Positions 24,131 through 34,205 of a DNA stretch of 50,752 nucleotides are shown here, piece after piece. Position numbers and translations under genes: made by a program. Source of the stretch: Betaproteobacteria bacterium (lineage in GTDB: Bacteria > Pseudomonadota > Gammaproteobacteria > Burkholderiales > SHXO01); contig JANXRW010000003.1 of assembly GCA_025356655.1 (NCBI GenBank), positions 1 to 50,752 on the forward strand, given 5' to 3'. The notes beneath the pieces were generated by a model. The model saw only the letters and a program-made list of their open reading frames with translations, was not told the origin of the DNA and searched no databases. Within the stretch, counting starts at the first letter, position 1. The number at the start of each line of letters is the position of its first letter.

Positions 24131-26080
24131 TCAGTTGCTCGCCGCTGGGCGGGCCGAAACCATTCCCAGCCGCTGCTTGAGCGTGGGCCCCGGCTGCCCG
24201 AACATTCGCGCGTAATAGAACGTGTTTCCCATCACCTTGCGCACATAGTCGCGCGTCTCGGTGAACGGGATGGTCTCCGTATAGACCGCACCCTCCAGGG
24301 GCTGCGGTGCCCGCCACTCGCGCGCCCGGCTGATGCCCGCATTATAGGCTGCCGAGGCCAGCACCGGCTGATTGTCCAGGGAGTCCAGCAGCTTGCGCAG
24401 GTAATAGGTGCCCAGGCTGACATTGGTATCCAGGGCAACCGGCCCCCCCCGCGCGACCGAGACCAGCCCCAGCCGGCCAGCTAGCCAGCGGGCGGTAGCT
24501 GGCATGATCTGCATCAGCCCCATGGCGCCGGCGGTCGAGCGGGCATCCACGACGAACCGGCTCTCCTGGCGGATGAGCCCGAAGACCCAGGCTTCGTCCA
24601 AGCCCAGCTCGCGGGCATTATTGCGCAGGACTTCCCGGAACGGGACTGGGAAGCGGAGCGCGAAATCGTGCAGCACCCGCGTGCGGTCTGCCGTGTCGAT
24701 GGAGCGCTCGTACCAGCCCTGGCGGCTCGCCACCTCGGCGGCCGCAAGTAACTGGGCGTCCTCAAAGCCCCGGATACTATGCCGCCACTCCAGCGAGGCC
24801 TCATAGCGCAGGCCCAGTTGGTAGAACTTGAGGGCGCGTGCAATCCCGGGGTGTGCCGCGATGGCCTGCACCTCCTCCTGGGAGGGACGATAGGTGAGCG
24901 GAACCTCCTGGAAGCCCGGTTCCAGTTCCTCGCGGGCGAGTTCGCCGTAATAGCTGTGTTCCCGGGAAAGCACGAGCATGAGCGCGCGAGCCTCGGCGCC
25001 CTGGCCTTGCGCTGCCGACGCTCGCGCGAGCCAATAGCGCCAGGCGGGTTGGGCCATCTCGCCCGTAGACATCGCGGCGATGGCTTCTCGCAGGCCTTCC
25101 CAGTCCCCTACGCGCAGCGCCGCGCGCGCACGCCACCCCAGTTGGCGGTCGGTGAGCTGGGCGCGGCCCGCCCGGCGGAACCAATCCAGTGCCGCGGGCA
25201 GGTGCTTACGTGCGCTGGCGGTACCGATTTGGGCACACAGAAAGGCACGGTCCTCGGGCGGAAACTGCGCCTGTAGCCGCTCGAAGTGGCGTCCCGCGGT
25301 CTCGGGCAGATCGCGGGCCAAGTGCTCGATAGCAAAGCTCACCAGTTCGCGGTCGCCACGCTCGGTGCCGACCACCTTACGCCGCTCCAGAAAGCGCAAG
25401 GGGTTGCGTGCGGCTAGGTCCAGGGCGCGCGGTGCCGGACGGCGCCGCTCGGGTAACAGCGCTAGGACGTGTTCTGCGGCTGCCGCGTGCCCCGCCGCCA
25501 GCGTCGAGCGCAGCCGGGTCCAGACGTCCTCTTCGGTCAGGATGCCGCGCTGGCGCAGCCCGGCATAGAGCCGGTAGCAGGTGTCGGGCAAGTTGGCCGC
25601 TTCTTGCCACAGCGCACGCGCCTCCGCCCAGGCGGCGTCTTCGCCCCGTTCGCTGCGCGCCTCCAGGGCGTAGCAGTCCAGTTCCGGGTCTTCTCCGCCG
25701 ACGCCATGGTAATCGGCGAGGAACGCTGCGAAGGCACGGTCGTGTCCTTGCTGTCGCAGGCGGTCGTTGCGCAGGCGCTTCGCCAGCAGGCTGTCGGGAT
25801 AGGCGGCAAGGAAGTCTGCGGCCTGGGCTGACCACTCGGGGCCGTGCGCCCGTATCTGCCAGTACAAGACGTAGGGGCGCAGCGGATAGTCCTGTAGGCC
25901 GGTGGCGATGGCGTCGAGCCGACCGATCTGCCCACGCTGGAAGGCCTCGCGGGCGGCCAGGAAGCGCTCGTCAGCGCTCTGCGCGAAGGCCGCGCCCGGC
26001 TGCAGAAGGGCGCAGACCAGCGCGATGGCGCCCAGACGCTCAGCCCAGGAAGAGCGCATAGGCTGGATTGTCCGTTTCAT
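24131..26080 (-). CDS. slt: Soluble lytic murein transglycosylase
   Basis: 649 residues from ATG at 26080 (a longer frame to 26149 lacks a signal peptide at its start). The signal peptide ends near ...LLQPGAAFAQSADE. A long alpha-superhelical U/L-domain follows, then the lysozyme-like domain: catalytic Glu in GLIRQESRF, AGAMGLMQIMPATA, and AYNAGISRAREW. It cleaves peptidoglycan to 1,6-anhydromuropeptides in the periplasm. The start overlaps the 3' end of ilvA by about 40 bp, suggesting coupled expression. Confidence 0.92.
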   Translation of the reverse strand: MKRTIQPMRSSWAERLGAIALVCALLQPGAAFAQSADERFLAAREAFQRGQIGRLDAIATGLQDYPLRPYVLYWQIRAHGPEWSAQAADFLAAYPDSLLAKRLRNDRLRQQGHDRAFAAFLADYHGVGGEDPELDCYALEARSERGEDAAWAEARALWQEAANLPDTCYRLYAGLRQRGILTEEDVWTRLRSTLAAGHAAAAEHVLALLPERRRPAPRALDLAARNPLRFLERRKVVGTERGDRELVSFAIEHLARDLPETAGRHFERLQAQFPPEDRAFLCAQIGTASARKHLPAALDWFRRAGRAQLTDRQLGWRARAALRVGDWEGLREAIAAMSTGEMAQPAWRYWLARASAAQGQGAEARALMLVLSREHSYYGELAREELEPGFQEVPLTYRPSQEEVQAIAAHPGIARALKFYQLGLRYEASLEWRHSIRGFEDAQLLAAAEVASRQGWYERSIDTADRTRVLHDFALRFPVPFREVLRNNARELGLDEAWVFGLIRQESRFVVDARSTAGAMGLMQIMPATARWLAGRLGLVSVARGGPVALDTNVSLGTYYLRKLLDSLDNQPVLASAAYNAGISRAREWRAPQPLEGAVYTETIPFTETRDYVRKVMGNTFYYARMFGQPGPTLKQRLGMVSARPAASN

Positions 26081-27551
26081 CCCAGTTTCGATAGCGGGTG
26101 TCGCGCAGGAAGCGGCGCAGCGCCGCGCGTTGTCCGAGGGGGACGTCAAACCCCACCAGGACGCGGCCGAAGTCGGCTCCGTGGTTGCGGTAGTGAAACA
26201 AGGTGATGTTCCATTGGGGATCCATGCCGGTGAGGAACTGCATCAACGCCCCCGGGCGCTCGGGGAACTCGAAGCGGCACAGTACCTCGGCCCGCAAGCC
26301 GGGGGCGCGTCCGCCCACCAGGTGGCGCACGTGCGACTTGGCCAACTCGTTGTCGGTTAGGTCGAGGGCTTCGAGCCCTGCCTGCTGGAGGCTTTTAAGC
26401 AGGGCGCCGGCCTCCTCCCGGTGTTGTACCGACAGGCCGACGAAAACGCGCGCGTGAGTCGGGTCCGCGTAGCGGTAGTTGAATTCTGTGATATTGCGCG
26501 CGCCCACCAACCGGCAGAACTCACGGAAGCTCCCCGGCCGCTCCGGGATGGTAACGGCCAGCAGGGCCTCACGCCGTTCGCCGATCTCCGCCCGTTCAGC
26601 CACGAAGCGGAGTCGGTCGAAGTTCATGTTCGCCCCACAGGCCACGGCCACCAGGGTCTTGGAGCGCTCGCGCGAGCGCTCGGCCCAGGCCTTCGCCCCC
26701 GCCACGGCTAGGGCGCCAGCGGGTTCCAGGATGGAGCGGGTCTCTTCGAACACGTCTTTGATAGCGGCGCAAATATCGTCGTTGTCCACGACGATCATGT
26801 CATCGACCCATTCCCGGCAAACCCGGAAGGTCTCCCTGCCCACCTGCCGCACGGCGACGCCATCAGCGAACAGTCCGACCGAGGGCAACTTAACCCGTTT
26901 GCCCTGCTTGAGCGACACGGTCATGGCCGCTGAGTCGCGCGGCTCCACACCGATGAGGCGGATTTCCGGGCGCACGCTTTTAACGTAGGCTGCAATACCC
27001 GAGAGCAGCCCGCCGCCGCCGACGGCCGCGAATATGGCGTGGATGGGCCCGCCGTGCTGCCGGAGGATCTCCATGCCGATGGTTCCCTGGCCAGCGATCA
27101 CGTCGACGTGGTCGTAGGGATGAACGTAGGCCAGCGCATGCTCCCGGGCCAGCGTGAGCGATCGGGTGTAGGCGTCGTCGTAGGAGTCCCCGTAGAGCTC
27201 GATCTGCGCGCCGCGGGCCTCCACGGCGGCCACCTTGATGCGCGGGGTGGTCACGGGCATCACGATCAGCGCCCGGCAGCCCAGGCGTTGGGCGGCGAAG
27301 GCCACACCCTGAGCGTGGTTGCCAGCGGACGCACAGATCACTCCTTGGCGCAGTGTTGCGGGCGGCAGTAGTGCCATACGGTTGTACGCGCCGCGGATCT
27401 TAAAGGAGCGCACCGGCTGCAGGTCTTCGCGCTTGAGCAACAGGTTGTGCCCGAGGAGCGAGCTCAAGCGCGGTGCCCCTTCCAGCGGGGTTTCCACCGC
27501 CGCCTCGTAAACCCGCGAGGTCAGGATGCGGCGCAGATAATCGATAGCCAT
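26040..27551 (-). CDS. ilvA: Threonine ammonia-lyase, biosynthetic type
   Basis: 503 residues, the usual length of the allosteric enzyme. PLP lysine in [10 protein letters not shown], the Gly-rich phosphate loop [11 protein letters not shown], and two ACT-like regulatory domains at the C-terminus (about 330-500; [14 protein letters not shown] and [12 protein letters not shown]). It deaminates threonine to 2-oxobutanoate, the first step of isoleucine synthesis, and is normally inhibited by isoleucine. Divergent from rpiA across about 190 bp, an arrangement common in gammaproteobacteria. Confidence 0.95.
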   Translation of the reverse strand: MAIDYLRRILTSRVYEAAVETPLEGAPRLSSLLGHNLLLKREDLQPVRSFKIRGAYNRMALLPPATLRQGVICASAGNHAQGVAFAAQRLGCRALIVMPVTTPRIKVAAVEARGAQIELYGDSYDDAYTRSLTLAREHALAYVHPYDHVDVIAGQGTIGMEILRQHGGPIHAIFAAVGGGGLLSGIAAYVKSVRPEIRLIGVEPRDSAAMTVSLKQGKRVKLPSVGLFADGVAVRQVGRETFRVCREWVDDMIVVDNDDICAAIKDVFEETRSILEPAGALAVAGAKAWAERSRERSKTLVAVACGANMNFDRLRFVAERAEIGERREALLAVTIPERPGSFREFCRLVGARNITEFNYRYADPTHARVFVGLSVQHREEAGALLKSLQQAGLEALDLTDNELAKSHVRHLVGGRAPGLRAEVLCRFEFPERPGALMQFLTGMDPQWNITLFHYRNHGADFGRVLVGFDVPLGQRAALRRFLRDTRYRNWDETDNPAYALFLG

Positions 27552-27739
27552 CGGCTTCCTTGGTTAAGGCAGCGCAATTTAGCAGTCCCGACGCCCTCAA
27601 GCAATTGTGCGCGAGGTCGTTGGGGGCTATCCTCGTGGGCATTGGGCAGGATGCGTGCCTGCACGAGAGGGGGCGTGGGTACACGAGGCCGTCCGCAGGA
27701 CTCGTGCCCGGTGCCCAGTGCGCGAAGGAGAAAGTCGTC

Positions 27740-28417
27740 GTGGAGTCGGAGGATCAACTAAAGCAGGCGGTGGCGAAGGCGGCGGTGGCGCACGTCCCCG
27801 ACGATGCCGTGATCGGCGTGGGTACGGGGTCCACGGTTAACTTCTTCATCGATGAACTCTCCCGCATCAAGGGGCGTATTGCCGGCGCGGTCGCAAGTTC
27901 AGTGGCCAGTGCCAAACGACTGACCGAGCGCGGGATTGCCCTGGTGGAGCTCAACTCCGCCGGCGATCTGCCGCTCTACGTCGATGGGGCCGACGAGATC
28001 ACCCGGCACCTTTACCTGCTCAAGGGCGGCGGCGGAGCGCTCACGGGCGAGAAGATCGTCGCGGCGGCCTCGCGCCGGTTCCTGTGCCTCGGGCACGAAG
28101 CCAAGCTCGTCGACGTGTTGGGGGCCTTCCCCTTGCCCGTGGAGGTGTTGCCCATGGCGCGCAGCTACGTGGCCCGGGAACTCGTCCGGCTGGGCGGGCG
28201 CCCGCAACTGCGCCAGGGTTTTGTGAGCGATTACGGCAACGTGATCCTGGATGTGCATGGATTGTCTATCGTGGATCCGGTGGAACTCGAGGGGCGTATC
28301 AACCAGATAGCGGGGGTGGTCACCAACGGGCTCTTTGCTCGCCGGCCCGCCGACCTCGTTCTGCTGGCGGGCGCTGACGGGGTGCGTACGCTTACTCCGG
28401 CCCGCGGCGCGGACTGA
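27740..28417 (+). CDS. rpiA: Ribose-5-phosphate isomerase A
   Basis: 225 residues from GTG at 27740, which follows AAGGAG with 9-base spacing; the frame is open to 27560, but the extra residues are not part of the family. Motifs: [15 protein letters not shown] (phosphate loop), YVDGADEI with the catalytic acid region, [13 protein letters not shown] and GNVILDVHG. It interconverts ribose 5-phosphate and ribulose 5-phosphate. Divergent from ilvA; phoU follows after about 75 bp. Confidence 0.94.
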   Translation: MESEDQLKQAVAKAAVAHVPDDAVIGVGTGSTVNFFIDELSRIKGRIAGAVASSVASAKRLTERGIALVELNSAGDLPLYVDGADEITRHLYLLKGGGGALTGEKIVAAASRRFLCLGHEAKLVDVLGAFPLPVEVLPMARSYVARELVRLGGRPQLRQGFVSDYGNVILDVHGLSIVDPVELEGRINQIAGVVTNGLFARRPADLVLLAGADGVRTLTPARGAD

Positions 28418-28491
28418 CACCGCACTGTCATTTACATGCGTTATGCTACTGATTGGGGGGGGATAGAACGAATTCCTCCGGAGGAAGTGCG

Positions 28492-29208
28492 ATGACGGCC
28501 GACGAGCACACGTCAAAACGGTTTGATGCGGAATTGGAAGCGCTGCGCGCCCGCGTCTTGCAAATGGGCGGGTTTGTCGAGGAACAGGTCAGTCAGGCAA
28601 TCCGTGCGCTCACGACCGGGGACCTGGATCTTTGCGCTTCCGTGGTGGCCGACGACGCGCGAGTGAATGCGCTCGAGGTCGGCATCGATGGAGACTGCAC
28701 GTCGATCATCGTTCGTCGCCAGCCCGCCGCGCGCGACCTGCGCTTTATTCTGACGGTCGTCAAGTGCATCACCGATCTGGAACGCGTTGGCGACGAGGCG
28801 GCGAAGATCGCGCGCATGGCGAAGCTCTTCAATACCGTGGACCGTCTGCAGCAGCCCCGGTACGTGGAAATACGGCGCATGGCGACGCTCACACTGGAGA
28901 TGTTGCGCAAGGCACTGGACTGCTTCGCCCGGTTGGACCTGTCGGGTTCGGCCGAGGTCGTGCGTGCAGACGAGCAGGTGGATGATGAGTTCAGGGCCAT
29001 CCTGCGGCAATTGATCACTTTCATGATGGAAGATCCGCGGACCATCTCCGCCTCGATCGAGATTCTCTTCATCGCCAAGGCGCTCGAGCGAATTGGCGAC
29101 CACGCCAAGAACATCTCCGACTACGTCATCTACATGGTCAAGGGCACTGACGTGCGCCACGCCCCGCTCGAAGAAATCGAGCGCGAGGTCATGGCCAGCA
29201 CGGGCTAG
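28492..29208 (+). CDS. phoU: Phosphate signalling protein PhoU
   Basis: 238 residues from ATG at 28492 after GGAGGAAG. Two PhoU repeats, each a three-helix bundle, carry the metal-binding E/D-x-x-x-D signatures (CITDLERVGDEAAKIA and AKALERIGDHAKNISD). PhoU damps the PhoR/PhoB phosphate response together with the Pst transporter. Here it is not next to pstSCAB but to ppx, tying it to polyphosphate metabolism. An in-frame start at 28453 has no ribosome-binding site. Confidence 0.95.
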   Translation: MTADEHTSKRFDAELEALRARVLQMGGFVEEQVSQAIRALTTGDLDLCASVVADDARVNALEVGIDGDCTSIIVRRQPAARDLRFILTVVKCITDLERVGDEAAKIARMAKLFNTVDRLQQPRYVEIRRMATLTLEMLRKALDCFARLDLSGSAEVVRADEQVDDEFRAILRQLITFMMEDPRTISASIEILFIAKALERIGDHAKNISDYVIYMVKGTDVRHAPLEEIEREVMASTG

Positions 29209-29238
29209 GGCTAACGCTCCTCAACGCGAAGGGCGCAG

Positions 29239-30759
29239 ATGGCCGAGTTTTCTACCCTGGCTGCCGTGGATCTGGGGTCCAACAGCTTTCGCTTGCAAGT
29301 GGCGAGAGTCGTGGACGAGGAGATCTATCCCCTGGACAGCCTGCGTGAACCGGTGCGCTTAGGCGCGGGCCTGACACAGCAGAAGCACCTCGATGAGCCG
29401 TCCCAGGCACGCGCACTTCAGTGCATCGCTCGCTTCGGCGAGCGGCTGCGAGGGTTCCCCGCCGAGGCGGTCCGCGCAGTGGGCACGAACACTCTGCGCG
29501 TGGCGAAGAACGCAGCGGAGTTTCTGCGCAATGCCGAGGCGGCGCTGGGGTTCCCCATCGAAGTGGTGGCCGGCCGGGAAGAGGCACGCCTCATCTACCT
29601 AGGCGTCGCCCACAGCCTTCCGCCCTCTGCAGAGCGCAGGTTGGTCGTGGACATCGGCGGCGGCTCCACCGAATTCATCATCGGCTCCGGTTACCGGCCG
29701 CTGAAGCTGGAAAGCCTGTACATGGGCTGCGTGAGCTACAGCCTGCGCTACTTCCCGGGCGGACGGATCAACAAGGCCAATCTGCGAGAGGCGGAACTGG
29801 CGAGTCGGATCGAACTCGAAACCATTGCCAACGAGTTCTCAGCCGGCCATTTCGCGCAGGCGGTGGGCTCCTCGGGCACGGCACGGGCGCTGGGCGAGTT
29901 GCTCGAGCAGCAGGGCTTCCCGGCCGGCGCCATTACCGCAGAAGGTCTGGAGTGGTTGCGCTCGGCGCTGCTGAAGGTTGGCGATGCAACGCGCTTGAGT
30001 GCGCTGGGTGTGCGGGCGGACCGGCTAGTCGTGCTGCCCGGAGGCTTCGCCATCATGGCGGGGATCTTCGCCCAACTGCGACTCGAGCGCATGGCGCTCG
30101 CCGATGGCGCGCTGCGCGAGGGGATCCTCTATGACCTCCTGGGGCGCTTTCATCACCACGATCGCCGGGAGGTGACGGTCGCGCAGTTCGCCAAGCGCTA
30201 TTCGGTGGACCTCGCCCAAGCGCAGCGCGTGGAAGGCTTCGCCCAAGAGTTGCTGCGTCAGATCAATCCAGCCGCTGCTGCAGGGGACGAACACGTGGTC
30301 CGTCTAATGTCCTGGGTGGCGACCCTGCACGAGATTGGCCTCTCGGTGGCCCATAGCGGCTACCACAAGCACACCGCTTATTTGCTCAGCTACTCGGACA
30401 TGCCCGGATTCTCCCGCATGGAGCAGTCCCGCCTGTCACTGCTGACCCTGGCCCACCGCGGCTCCCTGGATAAGATCCAGGACCGACTCGATGGCGGCGT
30501 CGACCTGGACCTGGCGATGGCGCTGCGCCTCTCGGCCCTCTTCCACCGCAGCCGCGGCCCCTTGGACTTGGCGCGTTACGAGGCGAGTCGCAGGGGCGCG
30601 CGGTTCCAATTGGATCTCGATGCCGGCTGGCTGGCCGACAACCCGCTGACGGCGGCCGCCCTGGTGGGCGAGCAGCGCGAATGGCATAAGCTCGGTGTCT
30701 CGCTGGAGGTGAACCCCCTGTCCGAGGCCCGGGCCGGCAACCGCAGAGCGGTCGAATAG
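29239..30759 (+). CDS. ppx: Exopolyphosphatase / pppGpp phosphohydrolase (Ppx/GppA)
   Basis: 506 residues, the length of full Ppx proteins. The ASKHA-fold ATPase-like domain begins AAVDLGSNSFRLQVARV, with VGTNTLRVAKN, the catalytic Glu region AGREEARLIYLG, and VVDIGGGSTEFI. The C-terminal half is an HD-like helical domain (HEIGLSVAHSGYHKHTAYLL), as in E. coli Ppx. It removes terminal phosphates from polyphosphate and may act on pppGpp. It lies 30 bp behind phoU. Confidence 0.93.
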   Translation: MAEFSTLAAVDLGSNSFRLQVARVVDEEIYPLDSLREPVRLGAGLTQQKHLDEPSQARALQCIARFGERLRGFPAEAVRAVGTNTLRVAKNAAEFLRNAEAALGFPIEVVAGREEARLIYLGVAHSLPPSAERRLVVDIGGGSTEFIIGSGYRPLKLESLYMGCVSYSLRYFPGGRINKANLREAELASRIELETIANEFSAGHFAQAVGSSGTARALGELLEQQGFPAGAITAEGLEWLRSALLKVGDATRLSALGVRADRLVVLPGGFAIMAGIFAQLRLERMALADGALREGILYDLLGRFHHHDRREVTVAQFAKRYSVDLAQAQRVEGFAQELLRQINPAAAAGDEHVVRLMSWVATLHEIGLSVAHSGYHKHTAYLLSYSDMPGFSRMEQSRLSLLTLAHRGSLDKIQDRLDGGVDLDLAMALRLSALFHRSRGPLDLARYEASRRGARFQLDLDAGWLADNPLTAAALVGEQREWHKLGVSLEVNPLSEARAGNRRAVE

Positions 30760-30810
30760 GTTTTTTGGGCTGTCAGCCCCGAGCGTAGCTGGGCTGCAAG
30801 AGGAGAGCGC

Positions 30811-31323
30811 ATGGATGCAGAAGCACTGCGGGGCTTGCAGGCCCCGCTGAAGGAACGCTACCGGACTGAGCCTGACGCGGCCATCATCACCCTCCGGGCG
30901 AAGGGGGAGATTGGCCTTCAGGGGCTGTCCTGCAAGGTGGATACGGGTAAGGCACTGGTCACGGCTGGATTGCACCCGGCCACCGGTGGCGACGGCTCCC
31001 TGGCGTGTTCCGGGGATATGCTTCTGGAGGCTTTGGTTGCCTGCGCCGGCGTAACACTCACCGCGGTGGCCACCGCGCTGGGGCTCGCCGTCGAAGGCGG
31101 CGAGGTGCGCGCGGAGGGCGATTTGGATTTCCGCGGCACGCTGGGCGTGGACAAGCAGGCGCCGGTGGGCTTTCGTGACATCCGCCTGAGCTTCGACCTG
31201 CGCGGTGACTTGACCCAGGAGCAGCGCGACACGCTGCTCAAGTTGACCGAACGCTATTGCGTGATCCTCCAGACCCTGCGTAGCGCGCCACCCGTGCACG
31301 CGTCCCTGCGATCGGCGGGCTGA
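30811..31323 (+). CDS. OsmC/Ohr-family protein
   Basis: 170 residues. The two OsmC-family cysteines are visible, in LLEALVACAGVTL and LTERYCVILQTL. Family members reduce organic hydroperoxides or other thiol-reactive compounds, usually as tight dimers with a Cys pair per site. The N-terminus is longer than in Ohr and resembles the YhfA-like branch. Downstream of ppx; the next gene follows after about 110 bp. Confidence 0.85.
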   Translation: MDAEALRGLQAPLKERYRTEPDAAIITLRAKGEIGLQGLSCKVDTGKALVTAGLHPATGGDGSLACSGDMLLEALVACAGVTLTAVATALGLAVEGGEVRAEGDLDFRGTLGVDKQAPVGFRDIRLSFDLRGDLTQEQRDTLLKLTERYCVILQTLRSAPPVHASLRSAG

Positions 31324-31432
31324 GTTCCCGCCCGTCGCGGCGTCGGCGACCCTCCGCGATGCATCTGAACCAGGTCGCTACCGCAATGGCGTCATCATCG
31401 GTCGGCAAGATGGGAGGTGGCCAGACGCTGTG

Positions 31433-32137
31433 ATGCAGTGGCTGCGCCAGATGGCCGCACTGCTCGTCGCCCTCGTCCTGGTCGCCGCCGCTGCCGCCCT
31501 GGAGGTGAGTGAGGAGGAGATCGCACGGTCGGTGGCCCAGTACGGCGCAGGTGCAGGGCAGCGTCTGCGCGCCTGGCGTGAACTACTGGCGACGCAGCGC
31601 GGGGTCGATGAGTCGGTGAAGCTGGATGTGGTCAACCTCTTCTTTAACCGTATCCCTTACGTCACGGACCTCGAACACTGGGGTAAGGACGACTACTGGG
31701 CAACGCCCACGGAGCTACTCGCCAGCAACGGGGGGGACTGTGAGGACTACGCCATCGCCAAATACCTGACGCTGCGCGAGCTCGGCGTGCGCTCGGACCG
31801 CCTGCGCATCACCTACGTCAAAGTGACGGGACTCAACAGCGGGAACCTGCGCGCACTGCTCCAGGGCAAGACCGCCCCGGGCGCGCGCGTTGCCCTGGGA
31901 GCGGACAGTGCCCACATGGTGCTTGCCTATTATCCCAACGTCGACGCCGAGCCCCTGATCCTGGACAACCGTGAGCAGACCATCCGCCCTGCCGGGCAGC
32001 GCCCGGATCTGGTGCCGGTCTACAGTTTCAATGGTGACGGCCTGTGGCTGGCCAAGGAGGCCACGGGGCGGGGCCGCTACGCGGGGTCAGCCACCCAGCT
32101 TGAACATTGGCGCGACCTACTGCGCCGTTTGCACTGA
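31433..32137 (+). CDS. lapG: LapG-like periplasmic cysteine protease (transglutaminase-like, BTLCP)
   Basis: 234 residues with an N-terminal signal peptide (LLVALVLVAAAAALEV). The bacterial transglutaminase-like cysteine protease core is complete: Cys in SNGGDCEDYAIAKY, His in SAHMVLAYY and Asp in PLILDNRE, with DDYWATP before it. LapG cuts surface adhesins at a dialanine site in the periplasm; LapD holds it inactive when c-di-GMP is high. The LapD-like gene follows directly, which supports the assignment. No adhesin or type I exporter gene is in the window. GTG at 31430 is an alternative start. Confidence 0.88.
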   Translation: MQWLRQMAALLVALVLVAAAAALEVSEEEIARSVAQYGAGAGQRLRAWRELLATQRGVDESVKLDVVNLFFNRIPYVTDLEHWGKDDYWATPTELLASNGGDCEDYAIAKYLTLRELGVRSDRLRITYVKVTGLNSGNLRALLQGKTAPGARVALGADSAHMVLAYYPNVDAEPLILDNREQTIRPAGQRPDLVPVYSFNGDGLWLAKEATGRGRYAGSATQLEHWRDLLRRLH

Positions 32138-32185
32138 GGATAATGGCATGGGGATAGCGCAAGGTTTTGCGGCAGGAGGCGGTCC

Positions 32186-34132
32186 ATGAGGCTCTCGCGC
32201 ATCGTTCCGCTGTGTCTCGGGCTGGTCTTCTTGATGCTGTTCGCGGGCATTATCACGGTGGCAGTGGCTAATTCGCGCCAGTATCTGGAAGCGCAGCTGC
32301 AGACCCACGCGCAGGACACGGCCACCTTCCTCGGCGTTGCTCTCAGCACCAGCGCGCGTGGCGGCGATGTGGCCACCGCGGAGGCGCTGTTGTCGGCGGT
32401 TTTTGATCGCGGTTACTACCGCGAGATCACGCTGAAGAACAACGCCGGTCAGGTGCTCATCACGCGCTCCCAGATGCCGCTCGCTGCCGATGTGCCGCAC
32501 TGGTTCGTCGAAGCCCTGCCCCTGAAGGCGCCGGCAGCCCTGGCCTTGGTCATGGACGGCTGGCGGCAACTGGGGCAGATCGAGGTGGCCAGCCACACCG
32601 GTCAGGCCTACGTTGCCCTGTGGCACATCGCGCTGCAGGCCGGCGCCCTGGTGGGCGGGGTCAGCCTGGCGGCCTTCGTGCTCGCCGTAGCCGCACTCCA
32701 CCTTGCGCTGTCGCCACTACGCCCGATGACCCGCCTGGCAGAAGACATCTCCCGGCGGCGCTTCGGCCGCCTGCCGCAGGTACCCTGGGCGCTGGAGCTG
32801 CGGGTGGTGACGCGGGCGCTCAACGACATGAGCGTGAAGGTGGAGGCCATGTTGGCCCACCAGACCCGGGCCGCCCACACGATGCGCAAGCAGGCCTATG
32901 AGGATGAACTCACCGGTCTGCCCAACCGCCGCAGCCTGATGGATCGGCTGCAGCACTGGGCCCGCTCCGAGGAGGAGTTTCGTGCGGGCGCGTTAGCCCT
33001 GGTGGAACTCTCGGGTTTTGGGGCCTTCAACGCCCGGTTCGGACGTAAGGCAGGCGATGCGGTCCTGCGCGAAGCCGCTGCGCGGCTCCGGGCGCTCTTC
33101 CAGGATGCGGAGCCGGTGATCTTGGCGCGGGCAAACGGGGCTGAGTTTGCCGTCATCGTCGCGGATGCCGATCCGGTGCAGGCCGAGGCGCTCGGGGCAC
33201 GCATCGTCGGCGCGCTGGCCGTGCCTGAACGCGGTGGCATTCACCAGGGGCCCATCGCCGTGTGCGTGGGCATCGCTTGCACCACCAGCCTGTCGAGCGC
33301 GACCCTGTGGTTGGCGGCGGCGGACGGGGCGCTCCTTCGGGCGCATGACCGTGGCGCCGGATACTGGCAGGTGGAGGCGGTGCGCGAGCAGGCCGGCGCT
33401 GCGCCGCCGGGCGCAGAGCAATGGCGCGCGGCGCTGGACACGGCGCTGCGCGCGCGTGCCCTGGTGCTGCAGATCCAACCTATCCGCTGGCTGGTGCCGG
33501 GCCTGCCGGAACACGGAGAAGCGCTCGCCCGTGTCGCGGCGGGCGACGGGACCTTGCTTCCGGCCGGTCTGTTCATGCCGCTGGTCCGCGAGGGCGGGCT
33601 CGCCCGGGAGTTGGACCAGCAGGTATGCACGCAGGCGCTCGCGCGGCTTCGCGCCCGGCCCGAGGGCACGGAAACCCTCGCCATCAATCTGTGTGTGGCC
33701 TCGCTTGAACAGGCAGACTTCGTCACCTGGCTGCAGGCGAGCCTGCAGGCCTCGCCCGGTCTGGCCCGGCGCCTGATCATCGAGTTGCCCGAGCGCGAAC
33801 TGCTGCGCGAGGTGGCCCGTCTCGAGCCCGTCCTTGCCCGTATCGCCGCGCTGGGGCCGCGCTGGGCGGTGGACCGCTTCGGTCACGAGGCGGCAGCGTT
33901 GGCGCTGCTGCGCAGGATCGATCTGGCCTACATCAAAATCGATGGCAGCTACATTCGCGGCCTACCGGAGAATGCCGATGGAAGGTTCTTCGTGCAAACC
34001 CTGGCGGGCGTCGCCCACGGCCTAGGCGTGCTCGTGGTGGCGGAATCGGTGGAGAGTGCGGCCGAGCTTGACCTGCTGGCTGGGCTGGGCGTGGACGCAG
34101 CCCAGGGGCACCACATCGGCCGGCCCGCCTAG
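32186..34132 (+). CDS. lapD: LapD-like c-di-GMP receptor (HAMP, degenerate GGDEF and EAL)
   Basis: 648 residues. Membrane span 7-29, periplasmic LapD/MoxY-type domain about 30-148 with a GWRQLGQIEV hairpin of the type that contacts LapG, second span 150-174, HAMP to about 228, GGDEF from about 240, EAL from about 410. The GGDEF signature is RANGAEF (315-321), so no cyclase activity is expected. In the EAL domain the metal-binding DDFG is DRFG, so it should bind but not cleave c-di-GMP. This is the LapD pattern: inside-out signalling that sequesters LapG. Directly downstream of the lapG-like gene. Confidence 0.88.
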   Translation: MRLSRIVPLCLGLVFLMLFAGIITVAVANSRQYLEAQLQTHAQDTATFLGVALSTSARGGDVATAEALLSAVFDRGYYREITLKNNAGQVLITRSQMPLAADVPHWFVEALPLKAPAALALVMDGWRQLGQIEVASHTGQAYVALWHIALQAGALVGGVSLAAFVLAVAALHLALSPLRPMTRLAEDISRRRFGRLPQVPWALELRVVTRALNDMSVKVEAMLAHQTRAAHTMRKQAYEDELTGLPNRRSLMDRLQHWARSEEEFRAGALALVELSGFGAFNARFGRKAGDAVLREAAARLRALFQDAEPVILARANGAEFAVIVADADPVQAEALGARIVGALAVPERGGIHQGPIAVCVGIACTTSLSSATLWLAAADGALLRAHDRGAGYWQVEAVREQAGAAPPGAEQWRAALDTALRARALVLQIQPIRWLVPGLPEHGEALARVAAGDGTLLPAGLFMPLVREGGLARELDQQVCTQALARLRARPEGTETLAINLCVASLEQADFVTWLQASLQASPGLARRLIIELPERELLREVARLEPVLARIAALGPRWAVDRFGHEAAALALLRRIDLAYIKIDGSYIRGLPENADGRFFVQTLAGVAHGLGVLVVAESVESAAELDLLAGLGVDAAQGHHIGRPA

Positions 34133-34205
34133 GTCGCGCGATAGAATGGAGCCCCGCGACAGCACCAATGAGCCCGGCCCCCTAGCGGATCGGGAGGAGG
34201 TCGGA

